A stretch of DNA of 64,000 bases from Sphingomonas jejuensis (GTDB lineage Bacteria > Pseudomonadota > Alphaproteobacteria > Sphingomonadales > Sphingomonadaceae): NCBI RefSeq assembly GCF_011927695.1, contig NZ_JAATJE010000004.1, positions 1-64,000 of the forward strand, written 5' to 3'. This document shows, piece after piece, positions 33,874 to 41,769 of the stretch (position 1 is the stretch's first letter; each line of letters opens with the position of its first letter). A model generated the notes under the pieces. It was given only the letters and a program-made list of their open reading frames with translations. It ran no database searches and was not told the DNA's origin. The position numbers and the translations under genes are program-made.

Positions 33874-34839
33874 TCAGGCGGCGAGCGCGTCGCTTTGTCC
33901 CCGGCCTCGTTCGGGAAAGGCCGCATGGAAGCGGTCGAGCCAGTCGCCCATCGTCGGGCGCTCGCCGAGCGGGATGACCGCCGCGACGTCCTGGAACCGT
34001 ATGAGGTCGAGTGGCGCATCGCGGATGATGCGGTCGATCTCGTCGGCCGGCAGGAGGTGTTCGTCGCGGATGAAGGCGGTCATCGATCCGGGGCGCGCGC
34101 GGGTCGATCTGCGCCACAGGCCCTCGACCGTGTGCAGCCGCGGGGCTGCGCGTGCCTCGACCAGCACGATGAGCCGCAGGCACCATTGCGGGAGGCCGCG
34201 GATTTCGTCCGGATGATTGGCGATGCACAGCCAGCACGCCGATTTGGGGGGCACCGGCAGACCCTCGGCCTGGATGCGGGCGACGCAGTCGGGCCGGTCC
34301 CATCGCCATTCGCGCAAGGGATATTGGCAGTCGTACAGCGGATCGTCGATCGACAGCGCATGGTTGGCGCGCGCGGTGTCGCGCGGACCGGCGTCATAGC
34401 CGATCAGGCGGACGACGCGCTGCCCGCGCGCCCATGCGTCGACCGCTGGTTGCCAGGTCGACAGGAATTTGTCCTGCGGCGCCTTCTTGTATTTGAGGCT
34501 GCAACTCGACCCGCCGAGCGACTTGCTCGGCAGCGTGGCGTTGGTCAGGCACATCTCGAGGATGCCGTAATAGGGCGGCCAGTGCTTGAATCGCCTCGGG
34601 ACATAGCTGACCAGCTCGAACCGGATGCCGCGATCGCGCATCCAGGGCCGGATCACGTCGAGATATTCGTAAGTGGCCGGTTTCTCGACCGAGGTATCGG
34701 CGGTCAGCACGAGGTCAGGCGCTTCGCCGCGCGCGTGCTTCTCGATCAGCAGCGCGGTGCTGTCGACGCCGATGCCGTAGGCCAGCACCACTGGTGGCGG
34801 CGGCGCCAGCGGCACGACCGGAACTGCCGCGCCGGTCAT
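33874..34839 (-). CDS. Second PP-loop ATPase, PAPS-reductase-like
   Basis: 321 residues. The PP-loop here is VLAYGIGVDSTALLI (GIGVDSTA at 22-29), less canonical than SGGKDS but with the Asp-Ser pair. Other blocks are LVLTADTSVEKPATYEYLDVI, SSCSLKYKKAPQD (111-123) and CWLCIANHPDEIRGLP (202-217), which give three Cys that could form a metal site. Phage and plasmid members of this family are often called PAPS reductase but probably act in nucleotide or nucleobase modification. It lies upstream of DUF3768 and dpdA and may supply or activate a substrate for them; this is inference. Confidence 0.8.
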   Translation of the reverse strand: MTGAAVPVVPLAPPPPVVLAYGIGVDSTALLIEKHARGEAPDLVLTADTSVEKPATYEYLDVIRPWMRDRGIRFELVSYVPRRFKHWPPYYGILEMCLTNATLPSKSLGGSSCSLKYKKAPQDKFLSTWQPAVDAWARGQRVVRLIGYDAGPRDTARANHALSIDDPLYDCQYPLREWRWDRPDCVARIQAEGLPVPPKSACWLCIANHPDEIRGLPQWCLRLIVLVEARAAPRLHTVEGLWRRSTRARPGSMTAFIRDEHLLPADEIDRIIRDAPLDLIRFQDVAAVIPLGERPTMGDWLDRFHAAFPERGRGQSDALAA

Positions 34840-35030
34840 GGTGCATCCTCCGGTTCGAGATAGGTGTCGTAGGGCGCACCGGCAGACTCGACCCAGCTAC
34901 CTTCCTCGTCGAGGTTCTCGATCCGTGCGAGCAGCGCCTCCTTCAGCTGGCGCGCGTCGACGTCGTGGCCCTTGTCGTCGTTCGAGACGAGGCTGAAGGC
35001 GATCGTATAGGCGTGGTTGTAGCGTGCCAT
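34836..35030 (-). CDS. Small acidic hypothetical protein
   Basis: 64 residues (MARYNHAYTIAFSLVSNDDKGHDVDARQLKEALLARIENLDEEGSWVES). An ATGA overlap couples its end to the PP-loop gene, and it starts 2 bases after the GHKL gene ends. The predicted beta-alpha-beta outline and its Asp/Glu richness suggest a small partner protein. No family recognised. Confidence 0.65.
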   Translation of the reverse strand: MARYNHAYTIAFSLVSNDDKGHDVDARQLKEALLARIENLDEEGSWVESAGAPYDTYLEPEDAP

Positions 35031-35031
35031 G

Positions 35032-36729
35032 TCACGCGCCCTCCGCTGCGGCCTCGGGCGCGGCAGGCACCGCGCGGGCCGTTATCGTCACGTCGAGCCT
35101 GTCGCGATCGATGACGACGGTGACCGTCCGGTCCTCGGGGACGAGGAAATAATGCCCCGCCAGCTTGTCGCGAATGCGGTTCTCAAGCGCGGCATCGTCG
35201 CCTTCGAGCAGGCCGATGATTCGTTCGGCGGCATCGGCCTGGAAGCGCTCGAGCTGCGTATCGTAGCTGTCGGCATCGCTGTCGTCGCTGGCATAGAAGA
35301 TCGCGTTTTCGAGGATGTCGGCGACGCCGAGCGCGGTGATTTCGCTGCCCCGGCGGACGAAGACGGACGTCTCGTCGACCGAGTTGCACGACCATTGGTC
35401 GGGTGCGAAGGCGACATTCGCGTCGGTCGATACCTCGATGAATGCGCCGGCGTGGCTCATCGTCGCCTCGAGCGTGATAGCCTCGACCCAACCGTTTTCC
35501 GCCTCGGCGGGCGCTTCGCGGCTGTCGGAGACGATGAAGGTGCGGTCGCCCTGGGTGACGCGGAACCGCATATCCTCGACACGGGCGAGGATATCGTACC
35601 AGCCATAGCCCTTGAACGCGTCCTGGGCCTCGACCAGCGGACCACCGAACGGATTATGCTTCGCGATCGCCGCCTGCGCGGGTTGGCCGATCAGCGCATC
35701 GAAGTCGGGCATCAGCACCATGCCGGTGTCGGTCACGCGTGCGCCGCTCTCGTAGTTGCGTGAGCTGTCGGCCGCATAGGCGGTCCATGCGAACAGATAG
35801 GGCTCGGCTTCGGGTAGTGCGATACCGAGCGAGCGCGCCTCGCGCCAGTCATGCGCCGACAGCCGGTGCGTCCCCGCGGCCTCGATCGCGCGGTAGATCG
35901 CGAGCCGGACCGCATCGCGCAGGGCGGCGATGCCGGTGTTCTCGACCACTTCCTTGCGCGCCGGGAGGACGAGCTGGATTTGCGGCGCGTCGAAGATGTC
36001 GACCCGCGCGATCCAGTGGCCGCCCCGGTCGACTTCCTGAACATACGGCAGGTCGCACGGGATGGTCAGCCCGTGGAAGTTGAGGCGTCCGTCGCGCGAG
36101 GAATAATGCGAGGGGTGTTTCTGGAACACGCCGATTCGCACGCCGTACCATTCCTCGACATGGACCGCGTCCTTCAGCCAGTCCTCCTGCGGAAGGACCG
36201 CGCCGTTCCAGGTCACGGGAACCGGATAATGTTTGGCGGCGCGGGCCACGTCGCGCTCGAGCGTCTTCAGCCACTCGTCGGGCACGCGCACGGTGATCGC
36301 GGTGCCGCGCATGATCGGATCGGGTTCGATCGCGATCGGGCGGCTCGTCTCCCACGCCGAGGCCGGGATATGCGCCATCCAGCCCTGGCGGTCGGGTTTC
36401 GAGAAGGAGCGGATGATGACGTCGCGGCCTGCGAGGCTGAACACGCCCATGCCGGCGGGATCTTCGGCGCGGCGCGTCTCGTCGGACCAGCCCGAGCGGC
36501 CGAGCGTGACGATGCTCACCGGATCGGCGATGCCGTGGCCGTCATCGGTGATGTGCAGGAAGTGCTCGGCGCCGGCGCCGTTCAGCGCGAGCGCGACGCC
36601 GGTCGCACCGGCGCGGCGCGCGTTCTGGAGGAGTTCGCAGATGACGTCGAACGCGGTATTGTTGAACAGGCGCGTGACCTTGGCGATCGTCTCGGGGGCG
36701 ACCGCGGTCGCGATGGTGGCGGGAATCAT
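35032..36729 (-). CDS. GHKL-type (Hsp90/MutL-like) ATPase
   Basis: 565 residues. The N-terminal HATPase domain shows the N box FDVICELLQNARRAGA (Glu 32 to Asn 36), the G1 box TDDGHGIADP (61-70), GRSGWSDETRRAEDPAGMGVFSLAG for the lid and G2, and GTAITVRVP for G3. The remaining 400 residues (VTWNGAVLPQEDW, LPARKEVVEN) are a distinct C-terminal region. It lacks a phosphoacceptor His domain, so it is not a sensor kinase. Related stand-alone GHKL ATPases occur in defence islands and on plasmids. It heads the PP-loop/DUF3768/dpdA/mom run. Confidence 0.85.
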   Translation of the reverse strand: MIPATIATAVAPETIAKVTRLFNNTAFDVICELLQNARRAGATGVALALNGAGAEHFLHITDDGHGIADPVSIVTLGRSGWSDETRRAEDPAGMGVFSLAGRDVIIRSFSKPDRQGWMAHIPASAWETSRPIAIEPDPIMRGTAITVRVPDEWLKTLERDVARAAKHYPVPVTWNGAVLPQEDWLKDAVHVEEWYGVRIGVFQKHPSHYSSRDGRLNFHGLTIPCDLPYVQEVDRGGHWIARVDIFDAPQIQLVLPARKEVVENTGIAALRDAVRLAIYRAIEAAGTHRLSAHDWREARSLGIALPEAEPYLFAWTAYAADSSRNYESGARVTDTGMVLMPDFDALIGQPAQAAIAKHNPFGGPLVEAQDAFKGYGWYDILARVEDMRFRVTQGDRTFIVSDSREAPAEAENGWVEAITLEATMSHAGAFIEVSTDANVAFAPDQWSCNSVDETSVFVRRGSEITALGVADILENAIFYASDDSDADSYDTQLERFQADAAERIIGLLEGDDAALENRIRDKLAGHYFLVPEDRTVTVVIDRDRLDVTITARAVPAAPEAAAEGA

Positions 36730-36770
36730 GGGAGTGCGCTCCTGGAAAAGGGCTCAGGCGTCCGTCACGC

Positions 36771-36797
36771 CTTCCCTCCCCGCTCCCTCTCTCCTTC
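36771..36797 (-). promoter_or_regulatory. G-rich purine leader
   Basis: A 27-base purine tract on the minus strand, beginning GAAGGAGAGAGGGAGC and ending GGGGAGGGAAG, about 42 nt before the GHKL start at 36729. No clean stem flanks it. Confidence 0.45.
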
Positions 36798-36822
36798 ATC
36801 GGCGCATCGGGCCGAGCCCTGG

Positions 36823-37008
36823 TCAGCCTGCCTTGCCGTCGCGGAACGCGCCGACCACGGTGCCCGCGTCCCAGTGACCGCTGAGGATACCGCGACGCGG
36901 GACCGAGTTGATCGCATAGCGCCGCGCCGCGAGGAGGCGGGCACGCCGGGTGTCGCGGTCGATCGGCGCGCCGGTTGCGATATCGCGGGCGAGGCGAAGC
37001 GGCGTCAT
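36823..37008 (-). CDS. Small basic hypothetical protein
   Basis: 61 residues (MTPLRLARDIATGAPIDRDTRRARLLAARRYAINSVPRRGILSGHWDAG). It is coupled by ATGA to the end of the Myb-like gene. It is basic and probably binds nucleic acid or its larger neighbour. No family recognised. Confidence 0.6.
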   Translation of the reverse strand: MTPLRLARDIATGAPIDRDTRRARLLAARRYAINSVPRRGILSGHWDAGTVVGAFRDGKAG

Positions 37009-38279
37009 GGCTTTTCCTCATCGATTGTGCCGGGGATGGCAACATGGTCGGTGACGCCCGTTCCCGAAGGATCGAGCGCGATAATTTCGGCGAGCGTCCA
37101 GGGGGCTGCGCGGCGCGGGCGACGCGAGAAGCGAAGCTCGTGCTTTTCGGCATATTTGTGGACCGCTGGATATTTGCGGCCGATCGCTGCCGCAACATCA
37201 GGCAGCGCGACGCCGAAGTCGTGCGCGATGCGCAGCGCCCGGATCTCCTCTTCGGTCCATTTCCGGTGATAGCCGTGGACAAGGCCGAGGATGTTCGCGC
37301 GCGTGAACAGCGAAGCCTTGGTGCGACCCATCTTCGTCGCCAGGGCGTCCATCGGCATCGTGCCGTAAAGGTCGCGCAGCCTTTCCAGATCATTGTCGCT
37401 CCACACCGGCCCGCCCCGGAACCCGTCGCGGTTGGCATGTGTGCCGCGCAACCCGAGATAGTCGGCGCGCCAGCGGATAGAGCATTTCGTGCGGCCGAGC
37501 CTGGTCGTGAGCGGGGTCAGGCTTGCCCCGTCGGCATAGGCGCGGATGAGCAGTGTGTCTTCGTCAGGGGTCCAGTTGCGGCCCCATCCCCGGCCATAGC
37601 CGAGCTTGCGCAGGTGCGGCCCGAAGCCAGCCTTGGTCCTGCGCGGAAAGCCCTCTGTGGCGAGAATGTCGATGATCGCGATATAACGAAGCCCCTCCCC
37701 GGCCAGCGTCAGCGCCCGCGTCGCCTCGGCCTCGGTCCAGTCAGCGGGCTTGTTGGGATGGCGCAAACCGAGCGCGTTGGCACGGGTCGCGGTGCCGGAC
37801 AGCGGGCGTCCGATCAGCGTGGCGATCTGTGCGATCGGGATCGCCTGCGCGTAGCCGGCGCGCAGCTGGGCATCCTCCCAGTCGCTCCATTTTGGAGGAT
37901 TTCCTTCGGTCAGCCCGAGCACGCCCGCGCGGGCATAGACGCTGGTGCAGGCGCGGCCGAGATCTCCAGCGAGATCGGCCGTGGGGCGAAGGCCATATTC
38001 GCGGGTGAGCCATGCGTCTTCGTCGGTCGACCACGGACGCGACGAATTGCGGCGCAGGCCCAGTTTGGCGATCTTGTCGCGCACGCCGGCGCGGCCGCGA
38101 CCGAGCGCGGCGACGATGTCGTCGATCGCGGCGTCGTCGCAGAACATGCGTTCGACCGTGGCGATCTCGTCGGGGGTCCAGGCATCGTGCCGGAACGGCA
38201 TCTCGCGCAGGCGCCCGCACGGCTCGGGCAGCTTCGGACACGCGACCAGCTCGACGATATCGGGCGCGAGGTCGGTCAC
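37005..38279 (-). CDS. Protein with tandem Myb/SANT-like DNA-binding repeats
   Basis: 424 residues made of about six repeats of 55-60 residues. Each opens with an aromatic-acidic signature (DAWTPDEIATVERMF, RPWSTDEDAWLTREY, PKWSDWEDAQLRAGY, RNWTPDEDTLLIRAY, PVWSDNDLERLRDLY, RKWTEEEIRALRIAH) and ends with a helix like LGRTxxSIxxRAxxLGL. This is the outline of Myb/SANT helix-turn-helix units, unusual in tandem in a bacterium. A string of such units should read a long or repeated DNA site. Its stop overlaps the small gene downstream, and its start overlaps the HerA-like gene's end, so the three are co-translated. Confidence 0.8.
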   Translation of the reverse strand: MTDLAPDIVELVACPKLPEPCGRLREMPFRHDAWTPDEIATVERMFCDDAAIDDIVAALGRGRAGVRDKIAKLGLRRNSSRPWSTDEDAWLTREYGLRPTADLAGDLGRACTSVYARAGVLGLTEGNPPKWSDWEDAQLRAGYAQAIPIAQIATLIGRPLSGTATRANALGLRHPNKPADWTEAEATRALTLAGEGLRYIAIIDILATEGFPRRTKAGFGPHLRKLGYGRGWGRNWTPDEDTLLIRAYADGASLTPLTTRLGRTKCSIRWRADYLGLRGTHANRDGFRGGPVWSDNDLERLRDLYGTMPMDALATKMGRTKASLFTRANILGLVHGYHRKWTEEEIRALRIAHDFGVALPDVAAAIGRKYPAVHKYAEKHELRFSRRPRRAAPWTLAEIIALDPSGTGVTDHVAIPGTIDEEKP

Positions 38280-39481
38280 AGCGACACCACGGCGACGTCG
38301 CTCAGCCGCGCGCGCAGCCGTGCATGCAGGCGGCCGATGCGGTCGTCGCCCTTGGGCATGGTGTCGACCGCGGCGATCGCCGACAGGAGGTTGAGCGCGC
38401 GGTCGGTGCGCTCGGCGTCGAGCGACAGGTGCCGTGCGAGGTCGCGCGCGGTGCTGGCGTTGGGGGAGATGCGCTTCAGCGCGTCCATGATCGCGGCCGC
38501 GTCGGTCGCAGCGGGATCGAGCAGGAACGCGTCGAGCGCGCGCGTGCCCTTGAGGGCGATGGCGGGGCCGTGGTCCGCGACCTCGGCCAGGCCCGCGAGA
38601 TCGAGCAGCTTCGCCGCCTCGTCGGCATCGACGGACGCGGCGGCACGCAGTTCCGGGGTCTTGCCGAGATGTTCGGTGATGGTGGGATCGATATGCGCCA
38701 GCACCGGGGTTGCCGACAGCGCCGGACCCATCGCGAAGAAATCGCCGGGGGCGAGGTTGCGCAGCAGGTCGGCGTCACGCGCGGGAAAGCCGAGCAGGTC
38801 GGCCGCGCGCGCGATGTCGCGGTCGAAGACGTTGAGCCCGACCAGCACGTTCTGCAGCTCGGACACGACCGAGGTGGAGAGCTTCGCGAGGCGCTGGGTG
38901 GCGATGACGGGGGCGAGACCGCGCTTGCGGCCGCGCGCGCACAGGTCGGTCAGGGTGGCGACGCCGAGCCGGCGGGCATCGGCATCGAGCGCGGAACCGG
39001 CGACATGCGGTGCGAGCAGATGGCCCTCGTCGATGCACACCAGCATGGTATGCGCCCAGTCCTCGCGCGGTGCGCCGACCAGGCCGGCAAAGAACGCGGC
39101 TGCCTTGATGATCCGCTGGTCGGGATCGAGGTCGGTGAGGTCGATGTGCATCGACAGCCGATGTCGCCGGCTGCGCGTCGCCGCGGCCGTCAGCCCGTCG
39201 GCGGTGAGTTCGACCGCGCGGATCGTGGTCGCGCCGATATGGCGGGCGAGGTTCTCGAATTCCCCCTCGGGGTCGACGATCGCAAGCGTCGTATAGTCGA
39301 ACGCCTCCTCGATGATCCGGCGCAAGGTCCTGCTCTTGCCCGCCCCGGAGCTGCCCTGGATGAGCAGGCGTCCGGCAAGCAGGCGATCGAGGTCGAGGCT
39401 GAGCGTGCCGGTCGAATGATGGCCGAGCGGTACGCGATTGTCCGCGGCCTCGGGCGCGCGAATCGGGGTGACACAGGTCAT
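38276..39481 (-). CDS. HerA/FtsK-like DNA translocase ATPase
   Basis: 401 residues from ATG 39481 (CGGAGGACC upstream). RLLIQGSSGAGKSRTLRRI is Walker A and MLVCIDEGHLLAPHVAG is Walker B, with VDPEGEFENLARH between, as in the HerA/DUF87 hexameric ATPases. Later GRKRGLAPVIATQRLAKLS is the typical sensor region. HerA proteins pump or remodel DNA, often with a nuclease such as NurA or a Sir2 partner. None is adjacent; the partner here is the Myb-repeat protein, to which it is coupled by a 4-nt overlap. Confidence 0.85.
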   Translation of the reverse strand: MTCVTPIRAPEAADNRVPLGHHSTGTLSLDLDRLLAGRLLIQGSSGAGKSRTLRRIIEEAFDYTTLAIVDPEGEFENLARHIGATTIRAVELTADGLTAAATRSRRHRLSMHIDLTDLDPDQRIIKAAAFFAGLVGAPREDWAHTMLVCIDEGHLLAPHVAGSALDADARRLGVATLTDLCARGRKRGLAPVIATQRLAKLSTSVVSELQNVLVGLNVFDRDIARAADLLGFPARDADLLRNLAPGDFFAMGPALSATPVLAHIDPTITEHLGKTPELRAAASVDADEAAKLLDLAGLAEVADHGPAIALKGTRALDAFLLDPAATDAAAIMDALKRISPNASTARDLARHLSLDAERTDRALNLLSAIAAVDTMPKGDDRIGRLHARLRARLSDVAVVSL

Positions 39482-39497
39482 GGCGTGGTCCTCCGGG

Positions 39498-40052
39498 TCA
39501 GGCGGCGTCGGCATCAGGGGGCGCCGGATCGTTGGCTGGGATGGCGGGAGCGTCGGGATCGGGAGCGGGCGCACCATCGAGCGTCCGCCATTCGAGCATG
39601 TCGTCGCTTTCGCGCTCGCAGTCCTGGCAGGTGGTGGAATCGTAGGTGCTGAGCAGCACCCAGGCCTGTTCGGGCTCATCCCAGGCCGCGACGGCGTCCT
39701 TGGTGACGTTGTCGCTGCCGCAGTCGTCGCACACCGGCTTGACCCGGGAGGCGGCAGGCGAGCACAAGCGATCCCCGGTGCAGATCGACCAGTCACCGTA
39801 GAATTTGCCGTCGTAGGGCAAGCAGTCGCCGGCGAGCTGAATGGCGTGTTCGCCGTAGCCGTCGTGGAAATGAATTTCCGTATCCGGGAAGAACTTTTCC
39901 AGGACCGCCTTCGCGCCGCGGATCTTCACCTCGCTGCCATAGGTGGTGTGGACATAGTCGAGCGGTCCGATCGCGGGGCCTTCGCAGCCCCAGTCTTCGA
40001 CGTCCTCGTCGGGCGTGGCGCGGCCGTGGAACAGATAGAGATAGACGCTCAT
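39498..40052 (-). CDS. Hypothetical protein with zinc-ribbon tail
   Basis: 184 residues from ATG 40052: MSVYLYLFHGRATPDEDVEDWGCEGPAIGPLDYVHTTYGS, a compact N-terminal domain with HFHDGYGEHAIQL. Then comes a C-terminal four-Cys ribbon (KPVCDDCGSDNVTKDA...TTCQDCERESDD) and an acidic, Pro-rich end. It may be an adaptor that binds a nucleic acid or protein. It starts 13 nt after the DUF7007 gene. Confidence 0.7.
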   Translation of the reverse strand: MSVYLYLFHGRATPDEDVEDWGCEGPAIGPLDYVHTTYGSEVKIRGAKAVLEKFFPDTEIHFHDGYGEHAIQLAGDCLPYDGKFYGDWSICTGDRLCSPAASRVKPVCDDCGSDNVTKDAVAAWDEPEQAWVLLSTYDSTTCQDCERESDDMLEWRTLDGAPAPDPDAPAIPANDPAPPDADAA

Positions 40053-40065
40053 CGTGGCGGTCCTT

Positions 40066-40734
40066 TCAGGCGCTGGGGAGGAGGTGCGCGAGCGCGCTCG
40101 CGTCGACCTGCTTGGAGATCGGTGCGGTGCTCTCGACGCGGACCGCGTCCAGGCTCTCGAACGTCTCGGGCATCTGGCGGCGTTCGTAACGGTCCTTGTC
40201 GACGAGACCGTGGATCGGCGCGCCCTCGTGGCGCGCGAAGCCGAGCGCATCGACGCTGACAACGCGGCGGAAGACGCAGCCGACCTTGCCCTCGGGCACC
40301 CAGTCCGCCCAGGAACCCGACGCCGAGACACTCTCATACTGGCCGATGATCGCCTGATAGGCGGCGCGGCGGCGAACGACGTGGCTGTCGTGGACCGGCA
40401 CGTCCTCGCCGGTCAGCGCGGTCCAGCGGTCGGGATGCCAGCAGCGCACCGACCGGCGCGCGTTCTCGACCTGCAGCGCGATGCCGGGGATGGGTAAGCG
40501 GCGAAACTCGCTGCCGAAGGCGTAGAGTACCAGCGCGTAATCGACGTCTTCCTCATAAAACGGATCGTCGCGGCGCAGCGCGTCGGGCATCGCGGACTGG
40601 CGTTCGTCCGACAGGACATAGCCGCCATGGCTGGGCGTCCACACGCGCCAGATGCCGGGCAGCACCTGGTCGGCGCGATCGGGCGTGTCCCAAGGGGTCG
40701 TGTCGGGTCGGGGGCTGGGCTTGAACCGGGTCAT
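40066..40734 (-). CDS. DUF7007 domain protein
   Basis: 222 residues. Signatures PWDTPDRADQVLPGIWRVWTPSHGGYVLSDERQSAMP and RRDDPFYEEDVDYALVLYAFGSEF match DUF7007, a family of plasmid and conjugative-element proteins of unknown role. The C-terminal half (VGCVFRRVVSVDALGFARHEG) is an extension. It heads a unit with the zinc-ribbon protein downstream and carries a G-rich leader. Confidence 0.75.
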   Translation of the reverse strand: MTRFKPSPRPDTTPWDTPDRADQVLPGIWRVWTPSHGGYVLSDERQSAMPDALRRDDPFYEEDVDYALVLYAFGSEFRRLPIPGIALQVENARRSVRCWHPDRWTALTGEDVPVHDSHVVRRRAAYQAIIGQYESVSASGSWADWVPEGKVGCVFRRVVSVDALGFARHEGAPIHGLVDKDRYERRQMPETFESLDAVRVESTAPISKQVDASALAHLLPSA

Positions 40735-40764
40735 CTGTCATCTCCCTCATGGATCTGACAGCTA

Positions 40765-40803
40765 TCCCTCCCCCTCCTCTACCGGGCGAAGAGGCGTCCC
40801 GGT
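40765..40803 (-). promoter_or_regulatory. G-rich purine leader with adjacent hairpin
   Basis: On the minus strand the stem ACCGGG/CCCGGT (40781-40803) precedes GAGGAGGGGGAGGGA (40765-40779), 31 nt before the DUF7007 start at 40734. Confidence 0.5.
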
Positions 40804-40828
40804 CTCCTCGCCGGCGGCCGAGGGCCGT

Positions 40829-41200
40829 TCAATGCTCGACGACGCGATAGTTGCCGAGGTCCGCCCGGATGCCGAGCGCATCGATCATGGTCGCCGGCTC
40901 GAAGCCGCTTTCGCGGTACCGTTCGGCCGCGAGCGATCTGGCACGGTCGAGACAGGCCTGGTCGCGCCACTCGACGATGGTCACGATGTTATAGCCGCCC
41001 GGGCCGCTTTCCTGCGTGAGGATGAGGTTCTGGATGCAGCCCTCCATATCGTCGAGAAAGGCATGCGTCTCGGTAAGCTTCGCGACGAAGGCGTCGATGC
41101 TGGCGGCAGGGACGGCGAACTTGTCGACCTTGTAGACGGAGCTGGTCAGGCGTTCTCTCCCGGATGCGAAGGATCGGACCGGGGGCACCCGGTCCGGCAT
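40829..41200 (-). CDS. Antibiotic-biosynthesis-monooxygenase-like (ABM) protein
   Basis: Up to 123 residues. SVYKVDKFAVPAASIDAFVAKLTETHAFLDDMEGC, then SGPGGYNIVTIVEWRDQACLDRARSLAAERY is the ferredoxin-like ABM fold used by small monooxygenases, heme-degrading enzymes and stress proteins. The ATG at 41200 lies in a strong hairpin that is probably the terminator of the preceding gene, and it has no ribosome site. Translation may begin further in, near 41146, where GGGAGAGAACGC precedes a CTG. The link to plasmid biology is unclear. Confidence 0.65.
   Translation of the reverse strand: MPDRVPPVRSFASGRERLTSSVYKVDKFAVPAASIDAFVAKLTETHAFLDDMEGCIQNLILTQESGPGGYNIVTIVEWRDQACLDRARSLAAERYRESGFEPATMIDALGIRADLGNYRVVEH
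41175..41196 (-). terminator. Terminator-like hairpin
   Basis: CGGACCGGG (41175-41183) and CCCGGTCCG (41188-41196) form a perfect 9-bp stem with a 4-base loop, 10 bases after the stop at 41206. There is no T-run, so it may stabilise or pause the RNA rather than end it. Confidence 0.5.
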
Positions 41201-41205
41201 GGTGG

Positions 41206-41394
41206 TCAGGCGGGTTTGCTGCCGGGCGTGCCGCACTTGGCGAACTTGCCTTTGGCATCCTTGCAGCGCGTGGGCTTGGCGGGCTTCTCGGGACATTTGA
41301 CGAAGCGGCCCTTGGCATCCTTGCAGGGGGCGGCAAGTGCCGGGACACCAGCGAGAAGTGAAAGCGCGGCAGTAGCGGCGACGATTGTGCGCAT
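41206..41394 (-). CDS. Small secreted protein with two CKDAKG repeats
   Basis: 62 residues with a signal peptide (MRTIVAATAALSLLAGVPALAA). The short mature part holds a tandem repeat: PCKDAKGRFVKCPEKPAKPT and RCKDAKGKFAKCGTPGSKPA. Each unit has a Cys pair nine residues apart, likely a disulfide in the periplasm. The basic mature peptide could act on membranes or envelope polymers. No named family is known to me for this arrangement. Confidence 0.7.
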   Translation of the reverse strand: MRTIVAATAALSLLAGVPALAAPCKDAKGRFVKCPEKPAKPTRCKDAKGKFAKCGTPGSKPA

Positions 41395-41464
41395 CTCTAA
41401 TCTCCTGCCCGGTGATCGGGCTCGAAAGGAGTATCCGGGAGAACAGCGGTACGCCAGCCATTAC

Positions 41465-41490
41465 GGAACCGTGGCTGGTGGGTACTGGTT
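41465..41490 (+). promoter_or_regulatory. EcfG-type stress promoter candidate for csbD
   Basis: GGAAC (41465-41469), 17 bases, then GGTT (41487-41490), 36 bases before the csbD start. The alphaproteobacterial general stress sigma factor EcfG uses GGAAC-N16/17-CGTT, so the -35 fits exactly and the -10 differs at one base. CsbD genes are common in that regulon. Confidence 0.5.
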
Positions 41491-41526
41491 TTCACCCATC
41501 AACATATCGCTCAAACGAGTTCGATC

Positions 41527-41709
41527 ATGGGTGAAGCAACCGACAAGGTGAACGCTGCGGGCAACAAGCTGGCCGGCAACGTCATGGAAGGGATCGGCAA
41601 GGCGACCGACAACGCGAGCCTCGAAGCGGAGGGCAAGGCCCAGAAGCTGAAGGGGTCCGCTCAGGACGTAAAGGGCTCGGTCAAGGGCGCGCTCGGCGAC
41701 AACATCTGA
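41527..41709 (+). CDS. CsbD family stress-response protein
   Basis: 60 residues, MGEATDKVNAAGNKLAGNVMEGIGKATDNASLEAEGKAQKLKGSAQDVKGSVKGAL, the full CsbD pattern of paired helices with GK and KG turns. These small proteins accumulate under general stress; the mechanism is unknown. It is one of few plus-strand genes in the middle of the window and has its own EcfG-like promoter, so it is probably expressed from the established plasmid rather than on entry. Confidence 0.9.
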   Translation: MGEATDKVNAAGNKLAGNVMEGIGKATDNASLEAEGKAQKLKGSAQDVKGSVKGALGDNI

Positions 41710-41769
41710 CCGCAGATTCCGGTGTGAAGACGAGGGCCGTTTCGGGAAACCGGGGCGGCCGTTTCGGTA

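Noticed and set aside
36975-39296. A 773-codon plus-strand frame
   Set aside because: It is antisense to the Myb-repeat and HerA-like genes, whose motifs are clear; long antisense frames are expected at this GC content.
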